This document shows, one piece after another, positions 11,501-20,765 of a stretch of DNA of 42,500 nt. The position numbers and the translations under genes were made by a program. Source of the DNA: Chromera velia (lineage: Eukaryota; Sar; Chromeraceae); the NCBI GenBank assembly GCA_018398765.1, contig JAHBMJ010005900.1:8257-50756 (forward strand), in the 5' to 3' direction. The notes beneath the pieces are model-generated. The model saw only the letters and a list, made by a program, of their open reading frames with translations, searched no databases and was not told the DNA's origin. The first letter of the stretch is position 1; each line of letters begins with the position of its first letter.

Positions 11501-13258
11501 CAGGATGCAAAAATCTTGGGACAGTCCCTGAGAAGGTCTGTCTGAGCATCCCTTTATTCATTCATGAGTCCGAAACGCCCGGTTTTGACGCACGCACGTG
11601 CGGTTGTTTTTGGTCAACTTTTTCAAGCGAGCAAGAATTGGGTGCACAGGTTTTCTTCCTTTCTCTCTCTCTTTCTCTTCCGATGATTGTGCACAGGCCT
11701 TTGTGTGAGAAGGGTGGTCTTCTTTCATCTGCCCTGCTCTCGTCCTTCGTCTACGCACGCCGTGCCCTTGCAGGTCTTGCGTCTCGGTCTTGCGTCTCTC
11801 TCTTGCTCTGAGACTTCCGTTTCTGCTTTCCTTTCCCACTCTCGTGAAAGGAGCGACTAGAAAGTCTTCCTTCTTTCATTACCTGTCTGCCTACCTCTTG
11901 TCTGCCGTTCTGCAGGTTGACTGGAAGCCCCTTGTCGAGAGTGCGAGGGGAGAGAGGGGATTCCGTTCAAACGACAAGAGCTTTTCCTACCCTGTCAGAC
12001 CGGGAGGAAGGGCGGTGGACAAATTGATGGTCAGGCAGGCAGTCAGGCTGGTTGAGGGTCTCGTCAGTAAAAGAGGGAGGGGGGGCAGGTTTCAACTGCT
12101 TCGATCATCCCTCGATCGATCTTGCTGTTTCGTGGTCCTCAGGATAGGTCTTGAGCCTGTTCCCCTCCCCTCCCCGTGATGACGTGAATTAATCCGCCTG
12201 TCTGGATGGTATCTATCCTTCTTGACGGTGCTTCTCCCTCCTTTTACTTCCCTCTGCGTGTCTGTCTGTCTATCTGTGTGTACATCCAGGTCGGGTTTGG
12301 TCACGAGGCTGTTCTGGGTGCCGCTCCGACGATCATCGAGGCGATCAAGGCAGGGGCCATCACCCGGTTCCATCTGATCGGGGGGTGTGACGGGTTTGAG
12401 GGCAACAGGAGTTACTACTCGGACCTGGTGGAGGCCCTGGAACCCACCTCTGTGATTTTGACTCTGGGGTGCGGAAAGTTTAGGGTCAACGACCACGACA
12501 AGGGCACGATTGGAGACTCTGGGATTCCACGGATCCTCGACATGGGCCAGTGCAACGATTCGTGGAGTGCCGTGCAGGTGGCACTCAAATTGGCTGAGGT
12601 GCTAGAGTGTGAGGTGAAAGACCTCCCCCTCAGTCTGACCCTCTCGTGGTTTGAGCAGAAGGCAGTTGCTGTCCTCCTCACCTGCCTCCACTTAGGGCTG
12701 AAGCCGATCCGGGTGGGCCCCTCTCTGCCTGCGTTTGTCACTCCCGACGTTCTCTCTGTTCTCGTCAAGGACTTCGGTCTGAAGGTCATCGGTGACCCTG
12801 ACGAGGACGCCAAAGAGATGGCGGCAGCGGTGGGCATGGCGTGAGTGAAGACAAGAGAATGTTCGTGAGCATCTTCACCAGTACTGCCATATACAAAGAA
12901 GTGAGAGAGAGAGAAACAAAGAAGGAATTGCTGCAGCGAGATGCAGTGCGTGGGTGGGCGATGGCTTTTCACTTATTTAAAGGTTGACTTGGACTGAGTC
13001 GCTCGAAAGAAGAAAAAAGAAAGAAAGAAAACAGATGGAAAGCTGTGAATCTTTGAAAAGTCATAAAGGGGAGAAAGGAAGGACGGCAGAGCAAGGCCGA
13101 GTTGTTCCGGTCTGCCGAGAGAGAGAGAGAGAGAGAGAAAGAAAGAAAGAAAGAAAGGAAGGAAGGAAGGAAGGAAGGAAGGAAGAGAAATTGACTAGAC
13201 TGATGCCACCTGTCTGCCTTTTTTTTACAGGATGGTTTCACCAGAACTGACTGTATGA
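5552..13258 (+). CDS. Diflavin reductase-hybrid cluster protein fusion (NADPH-driven HCP / hydroxylamine or NO reductase)
   Basis: Exons: 5552-6293, 6564-6664, 6973-7058, 7433-8045, 8501-8640, 8967-9165, 9612-9766, 9916-10158, 10632-10963, 11222-11535, 11916-12062, 12290-12840, 13231-13258. They sum to 3651 nt in one frame (1216 residues). Residues 18-165 are an FMN flavodoxin domain (GSQTGTAE 25-32, STYGAGEF 74-81, FGLGNSS 107-113). About 200-560 is a cytochrome P450 reductase-type FAD/NADPH module (RVYSIAS 371-377, SHDQK 511-515). HCP starts at Met611. Cys613, 616, 625 and 631 have the CX2CX8CX5C spacing of class I [4Fe-4S] sites. His872, Glu899, Cys943, Cys1057, Cys1085, Cys1112 and Glu1146 correspond to all seven hybrid-cluster ligands. 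Known HCPs reduce NO and hydroxylamine and need a separate reductase; here the reductase appears built in. The N-terminus MGQSCS suggests acylation. The last exon is uncertain: reading through the donor stops at 12844. Confidence 0.92.
12836..13258 (+). other. Alternative 3' end: stop codon overlapping a consensus splice donor
   Basis: After the codon for Met, the sequence GGC GTGAGT can be read two ways. Unspliced, GCG TGA gives Ala and then a stop at 12842-12844. Spliced at the GTGAGT donor (12841) to the acceptor after a pyrimidine run (exon from 13231), the protein instead ends AMVSPELTV with TGA at 13256-13258. Both products differ only at the extreme C-terminus, outside the cluster ligands. 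I favour splicing because both sites are strong. The 390 bp intron contains GAAA and GGAA repeats (about 13118-13188). Confidence 0.6.
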
Positions 13259-15753
13259 CTCTCCAACCCGGAACTCTACTTAAGGGGTCATCCGCCCGTT
13301 TCGTTTTTTATGGCTTTGGTCGGTCAAAGGAATCGCGTGCGGAAAGGGGGGGAGTCTCTAGGGAGGTTCCCCCCGCGTCTTTCTTTGCATCTTCTGAAAT
13401 AAAAAAGAGGAGGCAGGGAGGGAGCAGAGATGAAAAAGAGAGGAAAGGAAGTGGAAGAAAAGAGGTGAATGCACAAAAGCCACTCGCGTTCGTTCATGGT
13501 TTCTCCATATTTTTAAAACATTTGTCTTTGCCGCCTTACCTGTCTACCCGTATGTGTCTTGTCTGTCTGCGTCGATCTCCTTCACTGTCTGTGAGAGCTC
13601 ACTAGAGCGTGGGCAGACGAAACAGTGGAAACAGTGGACTGCCAGACAGACAAACATCGATAGAATGAACAGAATTTCCTGCCCTTTCGCAAGCATGGGC
13701 TTGGCCTAGCTGTGTGGAGGAGTGAATCTCGGACTCAGTCAATGAGCGAATAAAAGAAAAGAGACGCAGGTTGATGCATGAATACATTCATTGCACTATA
13801 GCGACAAGGCAGAGAGACAGGCATCGAAGGGATCCGAGGCATCTGTCTGTCTGTCTGTCTTTTTCTGTTTCTCCCTCCCTCCTTTCTCTCATCTACTTCA
13901 CTGACACAGCATGCCATTAAACGACAAGGGGCCCCAACCTTCAAGCATGCCGAAAGAACGCTGAGACGAGAGAATTAATTTCGATTTCTGATGGACCTCT
14001 GTCGGTCAAGCGGGTGCTGCTCTTCTTTCTTTCTTTCTCATGCCGTCTTCCTCTCTGTCACTGTCCCAGACCGCTTGCGTGGCTGTCTCTCTTCATCTCC
14101 TGAAGAATGCCTGGCCGTCTTGTTCTCACAACATGCCTCCGTCTGCTCTATTCTTCCCTCTCTGCTTCCCGTCTCCTCTATTCTGGTCTCTGTGTGGGAG
14201 ATGATCAGTTTTCATCATTTTTCATTATTTTTTAGCAATTAAAGAAACAAAACAAAAAGGGATCATCGATCTCACTCGACCTTCAGGCAGAAGCCGTGAT
14301 GAAGGAAGGACTTGAGTGATCGATCTCGATTTTTCTCCTCTGTCGACCGGGTCGCCTACCTGTTTGATCCCCCAAAGTGCATTGCTCCAGTTGGGCTCCG
14401 AGCGGCTGTGCCACCACACTCGATCTTTTCTCGCGAAGGAAAACGCAGAGGAGAGAGAAGGTGGAGGGGAACACTAGAAGGGGGAAAGTGCATCGATGGA
14501 TGAACGGTGAAAGGCCTCGAGAAGAGACGCTGAGAAAGGCGAAGAGAACAAACATGAAAAACGATGTCTCTGAAAGGAAAGAACAATGTTGGCGGGGGGT
14601 TCGGTCGGAATCCAGGTGACCCTGCGCTGACTGAAGCACTCGATCGGTTGTTTTTGTTTTTTGTCAGATTCTTTTTCGATGAGAAAGCGGAAACAACCCT
14701 TGGATGATGCATTTTTCCTTTCTTAAATTTTTTGGTTGTTTATTCAATTCTCCTGTCGTCCTATAGGGCCTTGACTCCTGTTTCGTTTCTGTCTATCTGT
14801 CAGTGTACTTCCTGCATGTGCCAGAGGCGGCCTGAGGTGCAGAGTGTGTATTGAGGCAGACGATAGATAGTCATTCATCCTAAGACATGCATGCAGAGAC
14901 AGAGTGCACATGCAAAGAAATGAAGCACGGGAGTGAATGAATCGAAAAGCGAGACAAGACAGCCGCGATTGTACGTGTCTACCGCTGACTCCTAGGCTAA
15001 CTCCTTCGTCCGTTCTTTTATTCATACAATGTCATCCTGGGTACGTGTCTGTGTGTCCCCATTGTTCCGCTCTGTGCTCTCCATTCGCGGGACAAGTTGG
15101 GGAGCGACCTTTCTTTTCGTTGGTGCGTTGATTGATCGATTGATGAAGAGATTCAGGCAATGTCACGTGCAGACGCCAATCAATGGTTTTGGGCTTCAAC
15201 CAAGGTTCCTTTGTCATGGTATCGGAATGTTTCGGCATACGATACGGCAAGCAAAGAGAAGGAAGACACGTAAAGACGGGAACTCCACACCCAAGAAGGC
15301 CTGTGAGAATTCATGTTCGTTTGGGTGAGTCAGACAGTAAGACTGACACGCAGACAACATGAAAGGAGACAACAAAGACAACAAAAAATGCGGGGTTCGA
15401 AAAAAGATAAAACACCGCTCTATGGCATTCAAGACTCAGCTCAGGCTTGCTTTTTTTTTGCTTGATCTGTGTTTAATCGATTCGATCCTGCATATCCCGG
15501 CTGGTTACTACAGCTGCTGAAGCGAAAAGAACTGAGAACACTGGAGTCTGGAGTATCAAAAATTGGTTAACCATGCATGCAGTATTCCTTTTAGGGACCA
15601 CGTGTGATTTGATAGATCATAGATTTGAATTTGATTTGATTTGATCTAGGCGGAGGACAACATAAATAAAATAAATATTATACGAAACGATTTTTCTTTT
15701 AAAATTTTATTTATTTAATTTTTCTTCGTGATTTAGCCAGACTTAGTTCTAGA
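13259..15753. other. Intergenic stretch without a recognisable gene
   Basis: Short open frames exist on both strands, but none shows a family motif, consistent splice phases or coding-like composition. The stretch holds TCTG and TTCC-type simple repeats, several GATCGAT and GCATGC clusters, and from about 15600 a marked shift to AT-rich sequence containing TTTGATTTGA motifs. I see nothing functional that I can defend. Confidence 0.6.
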
Positions 15754-15924
15754 CTAGGCGTAGGATATTAAAAACAATAATCAAAAATAATAATCAAAAC
15801 AAAAAAAAAAATGACGATATGATTCAAATGCAAAAAATGTACAATTTGACCTATAGGTTACTACTAGGACCTTCCGGTCACCTAAAAATACCCCTAAGAA
15901 GGCTTCCTATAGTTGATCCGGGCG

Positions 15925-16057
15925 CCGAAGGCGCGGGCCTGCCAAAGCCCGACCGTGCCGAAGGCGCGGCCATGCCAAAGCCTGACCGTGCCGAAGGTGC
16001 GGTGATGCCAAAGCCCGACCGCATATTAAAGACGCGGCCATGCCAAAGCCCGACCGT
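15925..16057 (+). repeat. 33 bp tandem repeat, GC-rich
   Basis: About four units of CCGAAGGCGCGG-CATGCCAAAGCCCGACCGTG type start at 15925, 15958 and 15991, with a diverged last unit near 16024. The period is 11 codons, so an open plus-strand frame reads as an AEGA-MPKPDR peptide repeat. Its GC content contrasts sharply with the AT-rich flank. I see no reliable evidence that it is translated. Confidence 0.75.
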
Positions 16058-16261
16058 GCCATCCCTAGCTTGCAAATTAAGCCCATGCACAGCTCCATCA
16101 GCTGTTTGCATACATGCATGCATGCATTTCAATGCAAAAGCTGTCTGAAAAACGTCTTAGTCTTCTGGCCTGCTACTGTATGTCGGTCCGCTACGGACAG
16201 CACCTACTCTTAGGCTGGCGAATTCGGTCTGACCGTGTCTGTGTTTTTTTCTTTTCCCAAA

Positions 16262-16456
16262 ATGTCCAGCCTGCCTTTTGACGCTCGTTTGCGAATCGCC
16301 GTGTTGGACTTCCTTGAAGATGCGGCCCTTGCGGACTAGCTTGCGGAGTCAGTTTCACAATTCTTTCTGAAGACGTTGGGGGTAGAATCCACAGAGCATA
16401 TCGAGAAGTACTTTGAACCCCGAAAGGAATTTGAAGTGTTTAACAAGAAAGGGTAA
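16262..16456 (+). pseudogene. Broken 64-codon ORF inside the transposon-like element
   Basis: From ATG 16262 the frame reads as ordinary protein: MSSLPFDARLRIAVLDF, then an acidic stretch, then an in-frame TAG at 16337-16339 (codon 26). It continues equally protein-like (LAESVSQFFLKTLGVES, later FEVFNKKG) to TAA at 16454. The final GG GTAACC could instead be a splice donor leading to an exon now lost or replaced by the satellite that begins about 230 bp downstream. I do not recognise the family. Its position just inside one end of the element suggests it was an element-encoded gene. Confidence 0.45.
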
Positions 16457-16689
16457 CCGTCTCAGAGTGACAGACTTAGTATCTGATGTGTTGAAATCGG
16501 AGATCTGGTTTTAAAATCCTGTTACCGCGACGAGTGAGGAGCTTCCAGAAGCTCTCCAGCGGTCATCTGAAGAAAACGTGGTCTAGAATGCGGTGAAGCG
16601 GAGAACACGGTGTCTTTCTTTCCACTCAATGCTCTCCGTTGCATGCCTTCTTTCCAGTCAATGCATGCATGCTCTCTTTCCACTCTGCA

Positions 16690-17995
16690 GTGACTGACGG
16701 ATGGATGGATGGAAGGAAGGAAGGAAGGATGGATAGATAAATTGATGGATGGAGTGATGGAGTAAGTGAGGGATGGAGTGATGGAGTGAGGGATGGATGG
16801 ATGGATGGATGCATGCATGCATGAAGTGATGGAGTGATGAAGGATGGATGGGTGGATGGAGTGAGGGAGTGACTGAGAGATGGATGGATGGATGGATTCA
16901 TGGATGGATGGAGTCTAGGGATGGAGTGATGCATGAGGGATGGATGGGTGAATGGAGTGAGGATGTGACTGAGGGGTGGATGGATGGAAGGATGGATAGA
17001 TAAATTGATGGATAGATGGATGGAGTGAGTGAGGGATAGATTGATGGAGTGAGTGAGTGAGTGAGTGAGGGATGGATGGATGGATGGATGGATGGATGGA
17101 TGGATGGAGTGAGGGATGGATGGATGGATGGATGGATGGATAGATGGATGGATGGATGGAGTGATGGAGTGATGAAGGATGGATGGGTGGATGGAGTGAG
17201 GGAGTGACTGAGAGATAGATGGATAGATGGATGGATGGATGGGTGGATGGAAAGATGGATATTAGATAAATTGATGGATGGATGGATGGAGTGAGTGAGA
17301 GATGGATTGAAGGAGTGAGTGAGGGATGGATGGATGGAGTGATGCATAAGGGATGGATGGGTGGATGGAGTGAGGGAGTGACTGAGGGGTGGATGGATGG
17401 AAGGATGGATAGATAGATGGATGGATGGATGGATGGATGGATAAATTGATGGATGGAGTGATGTAGTGAGAGAGAGATGGATGAAGGAGTGAGTGAGGGA
17501 TGAATTCATGGATGGATGGAGTGATGCATGAGGGATGGATGGGTGGATGGAGTGAGGAAGTGACTGAGGGGTTAATGGATGGAAAGATGGATAGATAAAT
17601 TGATGGATGGAGTGATAGAGTGAGTGAGGGATCATGGATTGAAGGAGTGAGTGAGGGATGGAGTGATGGAGTGATGCATAAGGGATGGATGGGTGGATGG
17701 AGTGAGGGAGTGACTGAGGGGTGGATGGATGAAAGGATGGATAGATAAATTGATGGATGGATGGATGGAGTGAGTGAGGGATGGATTGAAGGAGTGAGTG
17801 AGGGATGGATGGATGGAGTGATGCATAAGGGATGGATGGGTGGATGGAGTAGGGGAGTGACTGAGGGGTGGATGGATGGAAGGATGGATAGATAAATTGA
17901 TGGATAGATGGATGGATGGAGTGAGTGAGGGATGGATTGATGGAGTGAGTGAGGGATGGATTGATGGAGTGAGTGAGGGATGGATGGATGGAAAG
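16690..17995. repeat. ATGG/GTGA satellite array, ~1.3 kb, with higher-order structure
   Basis: Nearly all of this stretch is built from GATG, GATA and GTGA tetramers. A larger unit of about 150 bp is visible: the landmark GATAGATAAATTGATGG recurs at about 17587, 17739 and 17887, with earlier decayed copies. Minus-strand frames hundreds of codons long read as His/Pro/Ser/Ile peptide repeats, an effect of the tetramer composition. I do not call them genes. Confidence 0.9.
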
Positions 17996-18173
17996 AGGCA
18001 CCTCTTTCCTCCTCAATGCGAGCCACTAGGCGAGCCATTCTAGAAGTCTGAGGCCGCTTGATGAATATTGCAACATCAATGTATTTTGATGGCATGACAA
18101 TAGTTATCAGAACATTTCTGATGTGTGTTTCAAAAATTTAAAAAAATATATATAAAATTATAACTTATCAGTT

Positions 18174-18338
18174 CCGTAAAAAAAATTATGCCTGTATGGC
18201 AGTGTATATACACTAGTCACTGAGACACACTCTAGTACTAATAGAGATTAAGAACCCGTAAAAAAAATATGCCTGTGTGGCAGTGTATATACACTAGTCA
18301 TTGAGACTCACTCTAGTACTAATAGAGATTAAGAACGT
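18174..18338. repeat. 82 bp tandem duplication carrying a 14 bp palindrome
   Basis: Two nearly identical units start with CCGTAAAAAAAA at 18174 and 18256. Each contains the perfect palindrome AGTGTATATACACT and ends with TACTAATAGAGATTAAGAAC. They differ at only a few positions. The units lie between the satellite and the minus-strand pseudogene inside the transposon-like element. The palindrome could form a hairpin or be a protein-binding site; no function can be assigned. Confidence 0.75.
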
Positions 18339-18428
18339 AAAATTGATAGATTTGTGATTGCATATGACTTTTTGTTGATACGATAAAGTTAGAGCACGTA
18401 CCAAAATTAAGGTGATAATCACTCAGCT

Positions 18429-18759
18429 TTATGGCACTTCCTTTTCCTCTTCTTCATGATCACTTTCTTCAATGTGAATCGAATCGATCGGTGGTGGGAG
18501 CTGCTGAAAGCTTTTTCTCTGGCTTTTTGGCTTTCCAGGAGTGGGTGTTCCTGGGCTTCTATTCGGTTGCGGAGAGATGACAACGGGGTAAGACACATAT
18601 AGTTTCTCCTTCCCCCTCAGCTCCTTGTATTTTCACCTGACACTGAATCACATTTGCCCCCTTTTGCACGGACCATATTTTTTTTGCGTACCCGGCTCTA
18701 AAAACAAATGCCTCCTTCTTCGGTTTTTTGAGACCTTCATATTTGAGGTTTAAAGTCAT
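18429..18759 (-). pseudogene. 110-codon element-borne gene with a single-base frameshift
   Basis: Reading leftward from ATG 18759, the frame encodes a Lys-rich, protein-like sequence (includes EAFVFRAGYAKKIWSV). At a run of four A residues (18630-18633) the coding signal moves to another frame (KLYVSYPVVISPQPN) and continues through a Pro-rich then acidic tail (HEEEEKEVP) to TAA at 18429. The 331 bp length is one base more than 110 codons, which fits a one-base insertion in the homopolymer. The unshifted frame stops at a TAG after SATE. I do not recognise the family. The gene sits near the right end of the element and faces inward. Confidence 0.5.
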
Positions 18760-18821
18760 ATTGATCAAATATTTGATCGTATTTGATAGATCTTTAAACA
18801 CTAGGTCCTCCCTGACTGGAT

Positions 18822-18900
18822 ATTTGATTTAAGGTAGGGCTGGATATTTGATTTGAGCTTAAGCCCTACCTCAAATCAAATCAAATCAAATCAAATCAAA
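18822..18900. repeat. Inverted repeat with (TTTGA)n / (TCAAA)n arms
   Basis: TTTGATTTAAGGTAGGGCT and the reverse complement of AAGCCCTACCTCAAATCAAA pair at about 18 of 20 positions across a loop of some 20 bp, followed by an (ATCAA)-type run. Related TTTGATTTGA words occur at 15630-15645 and 19925-20040, so this is part of a dispersed AT-rich repeat family. Confidence 0.6.
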
Positions 18901-19106
18901 CATTGTCACTATTTGTAGATTTTTATAAAAAAGATTAAAGCAGTTAGAACTTACATTTTGACTAGTGTTTTGAAATGACTTGACCTAGGTCTTGATCGTT
19001 TAATTCAAAACTAGTTTCAAAAATAAAAAAAATCAAAATCAAATATTAAAAAAAAAAACTGGAAAAAATGACGTTATGTTTTATTTTGATGTCCTACGCC
19101 TAGTAG

Positions 19107-20765
19107 GTTCTAGACTTAGCTGACATATAAACATACCTAGAGTTTGACATAGAAACATGGTGTATTGTAGGCGGGTGGGCTGAGGTTTCTCTTCATGTGT
19201 TAGAGATCTTAGAAAAAGAACCTGCTAGAGCAAAAGTTTAAAGTTATATAAAGACCGATGTAAAACATCATTGTTATTTAGATTAAAACATATAATTTAT
19301 GATACAAAATTGAATTAAAAATTTATGATTCTATGACTAAAATTTTCAAAAGAAACTATATATTTTTATTTAAAACATTTATAATTTTTCAAATAGTATA
19401 AATGTAATAATACAGTCAGCACAGGCAAGGATCGAAAGAGGTAGAGTGCTGACTGCCTATCACTTAGAAAGAAAGGAGGTCTGTTGGAGTGGAAAGATGG
19501 ATGGAGATGTAGGTAGACGGTACAAGGGAATGTACCGTGAAGATCAGTGGGAGAGCTATAAATGTACCTAGGGAACTTGGGGATGTCCCCACGGAGAAAT
19601 CTCGTGCAGAGACTTAGAGAGAGATCTCGTACAGAGAAGTCTGTTCGACAAGGACTCTTTGCTAGAACCTTGTATTGATTGTTTGTAATGCTTTGATTGC
19701 TTGCATGCATAAGATTGCATGCATTTGTGCTGCATGGATTTACTGCGGATCAATATCGGATCAATACAGTGTCGAGTGCCCCGGCATGCCTGACTGATTG
19801 GCTTGCATGGGCGCGGTGCGTACGAACGGAGGCCGCGGCTTGATGCTTGGGCCTTTCTATGGTCTTCAGTGCAGTGGTTGCATAGGTAACACTTTACAAT
19901 AAATATTGTTTTATTTTATTTTTCAGATTTGAGGTGGATTTGATGTAGATTTGATAGGGGTATCAGAGCAAGCCCTATCAGACCTGCAGATTTGATTTGA
20001 GGTTAAGTATGACTTCAAATCAAATTAAATAAAATCAAACCTAGTTACTAAAATTTCTTTTTTTTTATTTCTAGTTATTTCTAGTTTTTTGTTTAACATT
20101 CTTCATTCTACTTCACCTGAGCTAAGGATAATTTTTTTTAAAAAAAGTATTTTCACTTCTAGTTTCGCTTCTAGTTTTAAACGAAGTTCTTCTTCTTTCC
20201 CTTTGTTTTTCCAATTTTTCCTATATTTTTCCTGAAAGGTAATCCGTGCAAGAACATTGACCAGAACGGTCTTTTACCCTCTTCCAGACGTATCCCCGTT
20301 TTGCCAATAATTGCAATCATGGGCTTAAAAGTGGAATATACAGGAAATTCAATATATGTGTTGTGATGTGATGTCTTCTTGCATGTGTGTATGCATGGTC
20401 TGGACTAATGTGTATAGATATACGTATAGTATAAGACGGACGTTAGGCAACTCGTATGCAGGTTTAAGACTTCGGCTAGGACTTTGGCCCGAACACAATG
20501 CTAGACACAAAATCACACAATTAATGTAATCCTGACATTATCCGGTAATCCAAATACGTAAAACACCTGCATATAAACAGATATAACTTGAACTCAGTTT
20601 GTTGAAAAAAAAATTTTTTATTCTCTTTAAAGCAACTCATTGTTAAACCCTGCCGAAACCTGGCTTGCCAGTGTTATAAGGCCCTAAGTCAGAACCACGT
20701 CTTAGGCTCTGGCCAAGTTCTCATACCAATCTATGCTAATATATGCTAGAATCTATGCTAGAAGC
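19107..20765. other. AT-rich repeat tract, possible decayed LTR-retroelement remains
   Basis: No gene is visible. A segment from about 19482 starts TGTTGGAG, contains a TATA-like TATAAAT at 19558-19564 and AATAAA near 19900, and is followed by GGTATCAGAGC at about 19967-19977. That 11-mer matches the core of the initiator-tRNA(Met) primer-binding site used by many Copia-type elements. However, no gag or pol frame follows, the expected LTR-terminal CA is not next to it, and the 11-mer also lies in the loop of a short hairpin (GATAGGG...CCCTATC). I therefore treat the LTR reading as tentative. Confidence 0.3.

Larger units (their letters stand above)
15754..19106. mobile_element. 3.35 kb DNA-transposon-like element with inverted termini and 8 bp target duplication
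   Basis: The left end (CTAGGCGTAGGATATTAAAA) matches the reverse complement of the right end (CTACTAGGCGTAGGACATCAAAA) at 18 of 20 positions after the three extra CTA bases on the right. GTTCTAGA lies directly outside both ends (15746-15753 and 19107-19114), as an 8 bp target duplication. The interior carries two broken small genes (plus strand 16262-16456, minus strand 18429-18759), 33 bp tandem repeats and a large satellite. The MITE at 37858 also begins CTAGGCG and has an 8 bp duplication, which suggests a related hAT-like family. Neither gene fragment is a recognisable transposase, so the class is inferred from the ends only. Confidence 0.6.

Noticed and set aside
16626-18095. Minus-strand frames of up to 372 codons (Ile-His-Pro-Ser repeats)
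   Set aside because: They are translations of an ATGG/GTGA tetranucleotide satellite; other frames are also open and there is no non-repeat coding sequence.
19967-19977. GGTATCAGAGC as proof of a full LTR retrotransposon
   Set aside because: No gag/pol frame follows, no paired LTR is visible in the window and the word lies in a local hairpin loop; kept only as a weak finding.
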